Part shown: positions 37,801-43,922 of the stretch, in pieces
Layout: each line of letters opens with the position of its first letter
How positions within the stretch are numbered: position 1 is the first letter of the stretch
NCBI RefSeq assembly: GCF_001261735.1
Contig: NZ_CVRP01000009.1
Coordinates: forward strand, 1-64,000
Source of the DNA: Dysgonomonas sp. BGC7
GTDB lineage: Bacteria > Bacteroidota > Bacteroidia > Bacteroidales > Dysgonomonadaceae
Direction: 5' to 3'
DNA length: 64,000 bases
The notes under the pieces: model-generated
The model's input: the letters and a program-made list of their open reading frames with translations, nothing else
Databases searched by the model: none
Told to the model about the DNA's origin: nothing
Made by a program: the position numbers and the translations under genes

Positions 37801-37853
37801 AATTTACACGAAAACTGCTTCGTCTTTTTGGATAGTGTAAGATGCTTTTCCAT
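34818..37853 (-). CDS. susC: SusC/RagA-family TonB-dependent outer-membrane receptor
   Basis: This protein has 1011 residues. After a basic leader and hydrophobic signal (about 19-37) come the regulatory beta-sandwich (GETVIGATVLLKGTHNGTTT), the LDEFVAVGYGT box before the plug, and a barrel ending FGVRLEF. It is the first gene of the second minus-strand locus and partners the SusD 12 bp downstream. The 413-bp upstream gap contains an 11-bp direct repeat and borders a GntR-type regulator gene. Confidence 0.93.
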   Translation of the reverse strand: MEKHLTLSKKTKQFSCKFRAVLILMFVLTGSINLIAQNLNLTGNVKFTSGETVIGATVLLKGTHNGTTTDVEGNYILRNVPANGTLEISYVGIEKQEIKIEGRSRIDITLKEESIVLDEFVAVGYGTMKKSDLTGSVSSISGDKMREIPSSTISQALQGRTAGVVVQQNTGTPGGTVQIRIRGNNSIMGDNEPLWVVDGFPLSNANMLNLADIETIDVLKDASATAIFGARGANGVVIVTTKKGKAGRTKVTYEGRLSIQKIIKKFDMLNASEYMQLMNIQQENDFGTKYFSETDITNAGTGTDWQDLVYRSAPLHEHSVNISGGNDKTKFSIGASFFDQLGILRNTDYDRITLRTGIDHEINKIFSVSVNTILSRATTKTKTTVGGQRGNSILHSAIAAPPTVGPYNDDGSYHRLDEDYPFSATGFVNPVAYLNEKNRQWFRNRVMTNLSLTIKPIQDISIVTAANIQNSEYRWDRYDTRKYPESTGSAGIEVSNTLELSTNNTISYNKTIGLHSISAMAGTTYEQMTYKPFSTTGDGYIHDILESYDIGAATTPGVPSSDYSKWQILSFLGRFNYSYDSKYLATFSIRRDGSSRYSEGQKWGTFPSAALAWRVSNENFMKNLKFVSNLKLRAGYGVTGNTSISPYQTINYLASGTAVLNKQLYPGFDPKDNYPGSLKWESTAQTNVGIDLGLFDHRIQVTADYYVKNTKDLLNNVQLPPSAGYGSTVKNIGKIKNQGFEFQIDAFAINSKDFKWNISGNISFNKNKVKELSGHQDIPGTWYSLSWMGDYINLIREGQPFGIFYGYKENGYDENGNILYVNKAGENVLKAGLKEEDKTYIGDPNPDFTYSFNSTLDYKDFSFSFFLQGVQGNDIYNLSMGTTNYDYGWGLNTFKEVLYNHWTPETPNAKYPKISNKNTYVVSDRFVYNGSYIRLKNIELAYSIPTKKLGAAWISKAQVYVSAQNLFTITDYPWYDPDVNSRGGSTSVNQGIDHYSYPSAKSYTFGVRLEF

Positions 37854-38266
37854 TTAAAGTTAGTTGTAAATTAACGAATAAGTAATTTTCATAATTAAAA
37901 AATTGGTTGTAATCCTTATATATCGCGCTTTTTATCCATTTTTATTACAGCACATAAGTGTGGTGTACTGTAGTGTGGTGTAAACTTATTCAAATAATTT
38001 CTATGTACCAAATAATTGACGCTAAAAATTAGGTTCTTAACAATTAATTAATACGCAGTAAGAATGGAAGATACCATATAAACGCTTTATACAGCGGGTA
38101 TATAGTGCAGAAATAAAGGGTGTGGAAGGTGTTTGTAAATATCAAATGAACGAGACAAAGAAATTGTCTGTCTGATATTATATTCTACCGGTCGGGACTT
38201 TGATTTGGAGTCTGGTCTTTAATAGAGACTGAAACATTCTTAGAGAAAAATAAGAACAATGTTTTT
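37854..38266. promoter_or_regulatory. Upstream region of second susC with direct repeats
   Basis: This 413-bp gap separates susC from the upstream GntR gene, which is on the same strand. AGTGTGGTGTA occurs twice, at 37957-37967 and 37972-37982, with a 15-bp period, about 105-130 bp ahead of susC. A TAACTTTA sequence just before the susC ATG resembles a -7 box. I infer a regulator site for the nearby GntR protein, but this is untested. The rest is featureless. Confidence 0.4.
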
Positions 38267-39295
38267 TCAAAAAGTATTTCTTTTTATTAGATTAAAGTCA
38301 CATTTTATTTTCTTAAAATCTTTTTCTACAATCATTTTTGCGCTTAAAGCTCCCATCATCTCAAAATCGGTAGATAAAACTGTCAGCCCATTTAAAATTA
38401 TTTCATTGATTGGAGACTCATTGTATGAGATTAGGCCTATATCTTTTCCTATCTCACAGTTTTTTGCCTGGGCTATTTTTACAAGATCTATAAGTTCAGT
38501 GTCTAATTGGCCGTTGAGAATTAGATATATTTCCTGCTTTGCTATAATGTCGGAACTCAGCTTGGTGTGAATTTTATAATCTATCTGGTATTCTTTGCAA
38601 AATCGTTCGATTCCTTTTTTTATATACTGAGCATATAAGCTGCCTTTGGTAGATAATATATTTAGTTTATTAAACTTTTTTATTTCGGCCAGCCCCTGAC
38701 TAAGTCCATCGTATACATCATTTTCGAAATCTTGGTATACACAGCCAAAATTTCCGCTCAGATTGTCCACATGTCTGTCCAAAATGATCAGTTTATTACT
38801 GGATATTCGTTTTAAGCTCTGTAACAGACGCGACTGTATCTTTGGTGTTAGAGGAAAGTGAGGTGCTATAATATAATAGTCAAAATCGTCTAGGTTTTCA
38901 TCTATAAAGTGTTCAAATAAAGCTATATCCTGATTATGTAATCGTATAGTCATCTCAACACTATTGCCTATATTGGAAGCAAATGAGCTGAATAGCACTT
39001 GTTTATAGGTGCTTATCTTGTCGAATAAGATCAGAATCTTAGTTTTCCGGTCTTTCTTCGCAAAAAAGAATCCTTTACCCTGTACTGGCTCAATAGTTCC
39101 TTCTTCTTTCAGATGCAGATATGCTTTCTTTACAGTCTCTTTTGATATATCCAGTTCTTTTGCGAGTTCGTTTAATGAAGGCAGACTATCTCCAGGCTTA
39201 TAGATATTGCTATCTATAAGAGAATATATCGACTGCATCAGTTGTTTATATATCGGAGTTTTAGAGTCTTTAGATATCAGAATCTCGCTGTGCAT
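38267..39295 (-). CDS. GntR-family transcriptional regulator with sugar-sensor domain
   Basis: This 342-residue protein has an N-terminal GntR winged helix (about 5-75, PIYKQLMQSIYSLIDSNIYK ... LDISKETVKKAYLHL, QGKGFFFA). A periplasmic-binding-protein-like domain fills the remainder (about 85-340), as in AraR-type regulators of Bacteroidetes. It lies just upstream of the second susCD locus on the same strand and is the probable controller of it. A minus-strand -7 box TACCTTTG at 39356-39349 lies 54 bp before the start. Confidence 0.85.
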   Translation of the reverse strand: MHSEILISKDSKTPIYKQLMQSIYSLIDSNIYKPGDSLPSLNELAKELDISKETVKKAYLHLKEEGTIEPVQGKGFFFAKKDRKTKILILFDKISTYKQVLFSSFASNIGNSVEMTIRLHNQDIALFEHFIDENLDDFDYYIIAPHFPLTPKIQSRLLQSLKRISSNKLIILDRHVDNLSGNFGCVYQDFENDVYDGLSQGLAEIKKFNKLNILSTKGSLYAQYIKKGIERFCKEYQIDYKIHTKLSSDIIAKQEIYLILNGQLDTELIDLVKIAQAKNCEIGKDIGLISYNESPINEIILNGLTVLSTDFEMMGALSAKMIVEKDFKKIKCDFNLIKRNTF

Positions 39296-39597
39296 AAGAT
39301 TGTAATGTTATACTAAATTTGTGAAAAAATATATCATTATATTACATTCAAAGGTAGTCTTTTTTATATTTATATTATTGCTGAATTAATATTTTGTTCG
39401 TCATTTCGTAATATACTTTTCTTCTTATATAAAGAAAGAAAAATTCTAGACAGCTGTTAGTTTTCAATATAAGAATTGTTATAAAACTTTTTTATAATAT
39501 TATTCGCTTAAGTAAGGATTATACGCTGTTTCAAAACTAATAAATTTTATTAAGTAAGCAATTAAAAAATTATTCATAACTTCGGATATTCATAGAT
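39296..39597. promoter_or_regulatory. Divergent GntR / Fur-family promoter region
   Basis: The 302-bp gap is very AT-rich. On the minus strand TACCTTTG (39356-39349) is a consensus Bacteroidetes -7 box for the GntR gene, without a clear -33 TTTG. On the plus strand TAACTTCG (39577-39584) is a near-consensus box 14 bp ahead of the Fur-family start. Nothing else stands out. Confidence 0.5.
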
Positions 39598-40041
39598 ATG
39601 TTGTCGCAAATGAATGAATACTATCTAAAAATTCTGAACGAACGGAATATTAAAGCTACTGCAATACGTATCCTCATTCTGAAAACAATGTCCGGTTTTG
39701 ATGCTGCATTTAGCTTGTCCGATCTGGAAATAGCTCTGGATAGTGTTGATAAATCGACTATATCAAGAACTATACATCTATTTCATGAACATCAGCTTAT
39801 TCACAGCTTTGAAGATGGCTCGGGTTCAGTCAAATATTCGGTATGCAGTAGAGGCTGTACTTGTAGTGTCGATGAGCTGCATGCGCATTTCTACTGTAAT
39901 TACTGCAAAAAGGCTTTTTGTCTGGAAAATATAGCTGTCCCTGCTTTTAGCCTATCGGAAGGAATGGCGGTTGAAAGTGTAAACCTGGTAATAAAAGGCT
40001 ATTGTGGTAAATGTAGAAAGCCAAAACATAAACTAAAGTAG
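39598..40041 (+). CDS. Fur-family metalloregulator
   Basis: This protein has 147 residues, or 143 from the in-frame ATG at 39610. The N-terminal winged helix (about 10-85) contains FSLSDLEIALDSVDKSTISR. The C-terminal dimerisation domain carries zinc-type cysteines in HAHFYCNYCKKAFC and GYCGKCRKP. A further cysteine cluster (CSRGCTC) lies between the domains. Fur, Zur and PerR proteins repress metal-uptake or oxidative-stress genes; which metal is sensed cannot be told. It is followed after 26 bp by the YnfA-type membrane protein gene. Confidence 0.85.
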   Translation: MLSQMNEYYLKILNERNIKATAIRILILKTMSGFDAAFSLSDLEIALDSVDKSTISRTIHLFHEHQLIHSFEDGSGSVKYSVCSRGCTCSVDELHAHFYCNYCKKAFCLENIAVPAFSLSEGMAVESVNLVIKGYCGKCRKPKHKLK

Positions 40042-40067
40042 ATTTAATTTAATTAGAATAGAAACGC

Positions 40068-40397
40068 ATGTTGATATTAAAATCAATCCCTATTTTTATA
40101 CTAGCCGGTTTGTGCGAAATAGGGGGAGGGTATCTGGTTTGGCTTTGCCTGAAAGAAGATAAACCTTGGTGGTATGGAGTCCTTGGTGGGCTAATACTTG
40201 CTTTTTATGGTGTAGTAGCTACTTGGCAAACTTCTAATTTTGCTCGGGTGTATGCTACCTATGGTGGTTTTTTTATAGTTATGTCGATATTGTGGGCGAT
40301 GAAATTTGATGATTATTCTCCTGATAAATATGATGTTATTGGTGCTTTGATCGCTTTGTTGGGGGTCTGCATCATTTATTATTTCCCCCGAAATTAA
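40068..40397 (+). CDS. YnfA/UPF0060-family small membrane protein
   Basis: This 109-residue protein has four hydrophobic helices and the family features FILAGLCEIGGGYLVWLCL at the N-terminus and GALIALLGVCIIYYFPR at the C-terminus. It is the normal full length for the family, which is distantly related to small multidrug-resistance transporters. Role not established. It is probably co-transcribed with the Fur-family gene. Confidence 0.9.
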   Translation: MLILKSIPIFILAGLCEIGGGYLVWLCLKEDKPWWYGVLGGLILAFYGVVATWQTSNFARVYATYGGFFIVMSILWAMKFDDYSPDKYDVIGALIALLGVCIIYYFPRN

Positions 40398-40475
40398 ACT
40401 GATATATTTCGCAAAACAGAAACTAAAAAGAATTTGGCTTAGTCCTTTTTCAACCTCTTTTTATACTAAAAATAA

Positions 40476-40513
40476 GAGAGGATATGTTGACTTTATATTC
40501 AATATATCCTCTC
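40476..40513. terminator. Convergent hairpin terminator
   Basis: GAGAGGATAT (40476-40485) pairs perfectly with ATATCCTCTC (40504-40513), and a few more inner pairs extend the stem. It lies between the convergent ends of the YnfA-type gene and the riboswitch-controlled operon. The T-run is weak. Confidence 0.55.
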
Positions 40514-40542
40514 CTGTTATTTATATTCCTTTTAGAAAGGAG

Positions 40543-41697
40543 TTAATTCACTTCTACATCCCTTACACAGCGTACCGTTTCTTTCCCATCCTTGTCGTTG
40601 CCTCCAATAATAGTTCCCATGGCACTCTCAAAACGCCACCCAACGATATGAGGTTCATGTCCGGCCTGATCACAATCCTGATAGTTAGGATTACTGATCA
40701 TATAGTCTCCGTAAGCAGAAAGAGGAGTGAATCCTTCCACATCACGGAGATTGAGGCCTTCATTGGCTACATATACTTTCCAATCTTGGTTTCCACTACC
40801 ACCCATAGCCCAGATTAGTTGCATTTCTTTTAGGGTAGGCACACGCCAGTTGGCTCCTTTCGATGCACATAAAGTCTTAGCTTCTGTCAATGAAGCCCAG
40901 CCTGAGTTACTCATGTCTACCTCGAAGCTGCGGGAAACTTTGCTGTCTTCCAGGCTAGATGTAGTTGTCAGAGGAAACTCTTTTCTTAGAGCTTCTTCTT
41001 TTACTCCGCCATCTTTGTCTCGGCTGACAATTATAGGTTCTGTTTTAGATTTTACATATGGATATTTTTTTCCTTCCACATTGTTTTTCTTTACGATACG
41101 GACAGATGCTCCTTTCTTTTTGGCATCAGCGTAATGGAATCCATCACTTTTCTTCATAGTGGAAAGTCCCGGTAAACTGGTGTTGGGTACTATTAGCCAC
41201 GCATGATCTCTGTAATAGCTGAAATTAACATTTTCGGTACTACTCCAATATGCATACTCTGACAGATTAAGGCATCCGTTATAGATGTTAATCAGCATTA
41301 ATTCGCTTTTGGAAGGAAGATACCAGTCGAAGCCTTCTTCATCGGCACTTTTAGCTCCTGTTTTGTTTAGATCTAAAGCAAATTGTGCTGCAGGGAATGT
41401 CCAACGGCTGTTTGCAACTCTGCTTAGCTCGAAGGTATTGCTTAATCCATCGCTGATACTTGTTGCTTTTGTCCCCGTATCCTGATTGCTCCAATTTATT
41501 ATTGCAACTTCTCCATCTAGAGTTTCATCGGTAGCCTTGACTAGAAAGTAAGACTGAGAAGGATTGTCGGTATATGATATTGTTGCAATATCATCAGGCT
41601 CGGTTTTTTTAGATTCATCAATTCCTTCTAAGGAATTGTCTGTACATGCATATACGAAAGCTATACATGGAATGATTAATAAACTTGAAATCTTCAT
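40543..41697 (-). CDS. Surface lipoprotein with repeated C-type-lectin/FGE-like modules
   Basis: This 384-residue lipoprotein has its lipobox ending FVYAC (Cys18). Two related segments resemble the DUF1566/Lcl fold: one with WTFPAAQFALDLNK ... DWYLPSKSELMLI ... YWSSTEN ... ASVRIVKK, the other with WASLTEAKTLCASKG ... WRVPTLKEMQLIWAMGG ... VRCVRD. Such domains bind ligands on the cell surface. It starts 12 bp after the preceding lipoprotein gene and so falls under the same cobalamin riboswitch. A role in corrinoid capture is inferred from this control only. Confidence 0.65.
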   Translation of the reverse strand: MKISSLLIIPCIAFVYACTDNSLEGIDESKKTEPDDIATISYTDNPSQSYFLVKATDETLDGEVAIINWSNQDTGTKATSISDGLSNTFELSRVANSRWTFPAAQFALDLNKTGAKSADEEGFDWYLPSKSELMLINIYNGCLNLSEYAYWSSTENVNFSYYRDHAWLIVPNTSLPGLSTMKKSDGFHYADAKKKGASVRIVKKNNVEGKKYPYVKSKTEPIIVSRDKDGGVKEEALRKEFPLTTTSSLEDSKVSRSFEVDMSNSGWASLTEAKTLCASKGANWRVPTLKEMQLIWAMGGSGNQDWKVYVANEGLNLRDVEGFTPLSAYGDYMISNPNYQDCDQAGHEPHIVGWRFESAMGTIIGGNDKDGKETVRCVRDVEVN

Positions 41698-41709
41698 ATT
41701 TGATTATAT

Positions 41710-43260
41710 TTATTTGTTTGATAAAACATAGTTAGGAGTTAAAGATATAGAGCCTAAAACCTCTGTCGATTTTTCTCCTGTGGCAGGCGTACTATAATCT
41801 ATAATGCCAGTATATATACGTACAAAGTCGACTCTTTTGAGGTTTATGCTGCTTCCGTCAAGTCTTCTAGCCCAATCAAGATCCATCTTGTTGCTCGATG
41901 CGGTGTCTACATCTCCATCTGCGGCTACAGAAAAATCTGTTCCTCCTGCTCCTGCTTTTGCATATCCATATGAGTTAGATAGGTTGGCTGACGCGAATGT
42001 CCAGTCGATAAGTGTTCCTGTAAACTCTATCGTTTCATTCTTTATCCAAATCGGCCAATGAGAGTGTCCTGAGTGTCCACATTCAGGAGCCCACTGATTA
42101 GTGCCTTGTGCTGCATAATATATGCCAGTCTTATCATTTCCTACATAGTCTATATTGATGGCATCGGTATAATTATTAGGATTCTTATAGCTTATCTTAT
42201 AATCTTTTATTGTAGACTTATCGTTGTGCCAGCTTCCATATATTTCATACCATTCGTCATCAGGAAGCCCGTTACCATTCTTATCATAAGATACCTGTAC
42301 TATTCCGGGTTCTGCATTTCTCGAATTTTGGAATATTACGAAGTCATATCCTTCTTTGTTCACAATAGAATGATCGAAAGAGTAGATTACATAACCGCCC
42401 CACGCACCTAAGGATATACCTGTGCCTAATGTGTTGGCAGACTTACCTCCAACGATATTTTCACCTGAACTTTGGAGCCCCCATCCATATTCTTGTCTGA
42501 CCCTATTTGTAGAATTGAAGGAATATTCGTTGATGAACTGTCCTGGAGCCGGACGATATTCAATAATTTTACTGATCCATTTAGAGGATTGATCTGTTAC
42601 TTCTCGCCCCATAATAAGAGTGGATTTATTTACTTCATCTTCATATTTTCCAATAAAGTCTCCTTCTTGTTCAATTTTGATTGTTACAGGTGTTTCTGAA
42701 ATAACTTTTACATTGTTTAATAAGCCTGCCGAAGTGATATTGCCGCTTACAATGTTGAGTGAGTCTACGATTGCACCTTTATTTATTTTTAATGTTTTTG
42801 TACCGACATCTGATTTTACTTCAGAATATGTTCCTGACAGCTCTGTGTCGGCTTTAGAGAGGAATATATTAAGTATTCCTTCTGTTTTTTCTTCCGGCAA
42901 TGATATTATTGCTTTACCTGAATAAGAAGATTTATTATCATCTTTTATCGTAACTGTTTTTTTATTGGCTATGCCTTTCTTGAATTTTAAATTAATAGTC
43001 AGGTTTTGCATAGTAGATAGTTTTGAAGGAATCATTATGTCTCCATCGGAAGTGATTTCTTCATTTGCTTCAATGACGATTTCTTTGGTAGAGGTGCCGT
43101 TCAATGTTACTGCATAGAAATTTAATGCAGAATTAACATCATCTATTGTTTTAATGGATGATGGCAGAGTTGGGATAACTTCGTCTTTGTCACTATCAGA
43201 ACAGCTTGTTGTGATAAACAGGCAAAGGACGAACAAAATAATACATTTTAAAAAGTTCAT
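41710..43260 (-). CDS. Riboswitch-controlled surface lipoprotein, candidate corrinoid-uptake accessory protein
   Basis: This 516-residue protein has a lipobox ending TTSC (Cys20). After an N-terminal region with repeated beta elements (about 30-225), the second half starts at EYRPAPGQFINE and includes SLGAWGGYVIYSFDHSI, YDKNGNGLPDDEWYEIYGS and a C-terminal RVDFVRIYTGI. That pattern belongs to a cell-surface protein family that I recall from Bacteroidales vitamin B12 loci. The gene follows a cobalamin riboswitch, so it is expected to be made when B12 is scarce. Direct binding of cobalamin is inference, and other ligands are possible. Confidence 0.65.
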   Translation of the reverse strand: MNFLKCIILFVLCLFITTSCSDSDKDEVIPTLPSSIKTIDDVNSALNFYAVTLNGTSTKEIVIEANEEITSDGDIMIPSKLSTMQNLTINLKFKKGIANKKTVTIKDDNKSSYSGKAIISLPEEKTEGILNIFLSKADTELSGTYSEVKSDVGTKTLKINKGAIVDSLNIVSGNITSAGLLNNVKVISETPVTIKIEQEGDFIGKYEDEVNKSTLIMGREVTDQSSKWISKIIEYRPAPGQFINEYSFNSTNRVRQEYGWGLQSSGENIVGGKSANTLGTGISLGAWGGYVIYSFDHSIVNKEGYDFVIFQNSRNAEPGIVQVSYDKNGNGLPDDEWYEIYGSWHNDKSTIKDYKISYKNPNNYTDAINIDYVGNDKTGIYYAAQGTNQWAPECGHSGHSHWPIWIKNETIEFTGTLIDWTFASANLSNSYGYAKAGAGGTDFSVAADGDVDTASSNKMDLDWARRLDGSSINLKRVDFVRIYTGIIDYSTPATGEKSTEVLGSISLTPNYVLSNK

Positions 43261-43262
43261 AA

Positions 43263-43439
43263 TTAGTATAAATATTTAGATTTATTCAAAAACACAACGT
43301 CGTTGATCTTTTTGTATTTAAGATTATTTACATGATTATTTCTGTATAGTGGTGCTGATTCTATAAGAAGGGTTGATAAGGGGCAGTCCTCTTGAGAAGA
43401 GGAGAAGGTTAATTTCTCTTTTAGAGTCAATAATTGCAT
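43263..43439 (-). CDS. Possible 58-codon leader ORF
   Basis: An ORF of 58 codons starts with ATG at 43439 and stops two bases before the ATG of the 516-residue lipoprotein. It begins MQLLTLKEKLTFSSSQEDC and has no signal peptide or recognisable domain. It lies in the 340-nt leader between the riboswitch and the structural gene. It may be chance, or a short translated leader coupled to the lipoprotein gene. Confidence 0.2.
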   Translation of the reverse strand: MQLLTLKEKLTFSSSQEDCPLSTLLIESAPLYRNNHVNNLKYKKINDVVFLNKSKYLY

Positions 43440-43603
43440 TTAAGCCTGAATGATTAAATTATCAAAAAAGCTTACAGGAAACTGATTGTTAAGACGAGTG
43501 TGATAAAGAATACAATTCTAAAAACACAAAAATAATTATTGGTTTATAAGAAATGTCTTTTGTCCTTTTGCTTTATTTCCCGAAAGCTTTGAAAACTAAT
43601 TAT

Positions 43604-43779
43604 TCTGGCAGGTCTTCTGACTTACTCCATCTTTGAACGTCCTTCCCATTCTTTTAGAAACAGTGGTGTTGAGATTGTTCAAAAACCTTGGTGGAGCTTA
43701 CAGCAGCGGGTCTGTTCAGGATTTTCACCTGATTCCCTTTTCATCATATTTCCGTATCGGATCTATGACACCAAAACTT
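43604..43779 (-). promoter_or_regulatory. Cobalamin (vitamin B12) riboswitch
   Basis: Read on the minus strand, the region has the B12-box elements in order. These are the 5' segment TTTTGGTGTC, GGGAATCAGGTGAAAATCC, AACAGACCCGCTGCTGTAA, a CCACTG-like segment, TGGGAAGG and the 3' strand AGTCAGAAGACCTGCC. This order and spacing match the AdoCbl-type aptamer. It lies in the 5' leader of the two surface lipoprotein genes and should shut off their expression when cobalamin is bound. The expression platform is not obvious. Confidence 0.93.
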
Positions 43780-43782
43780 ATT

Positions 43783-43813
43783 GCAAAGTTACCCAATGGG
43801 TATGTTAAATCAA
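43783..43813 (-). promoter_or_regulatory. Consensus promoter of the riboswitch transcript
   Basis: On the minus strand TTTG (43813-43810), a 19-base spacer and TAACTTTG (43790-43783) fit the Bacteroidetes -33/-7 consensus exactly. Transcription would begin near 43776, at the 5' end of the cobalamin aptamer. Confidence 0.8.
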
Positions 43814-43845
43814 AATATATTGAAATAAAGTTAACCTCTTTATAC

Positions 43846-43880
43846 AACAAATCCTTAGTTAATCTTTAACTAAGGATTTG
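43846..43880 (-). terminator. Hairpin terminator of the 798-residue surface protein gene
   Basis: A perfect 16-bp stem (43846-43861 with 43865-43880) closes a three-base loop, about 45 bp downstream of the stop at 43923. On the minus strand it is followed by a moderately U-rich stretch. It insulates the cobalamin-controlled operon from upstream transcription. Confidence 0.6.
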
Positions 43881-43922
43881 TCTACTTGATTAAGAAGCTA
43901 CTCTTTAAATTTATTTACCTAT

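Larger units (their letters stand above)
43261..43922. other. Leader and intergenic region of the cobalamin-controlled operon
   Basis: This 662-bp stretch contains, from right to left, a terminator hairpin, the promoter, the riboswitch and a 340-nt leader. The leader has a small stem (CCTCTT/AAGAGG, around 43388-43402) and the possible 58-codon ORF. Confidence 0.7.

Noticed and set aside
43633-43869. Plus-strand 78-codon frame
   Set aside because: It lies across the cobalamin riboswitch, its promoter and the terminator hairpin, has no protein features, and is explained by those elements.
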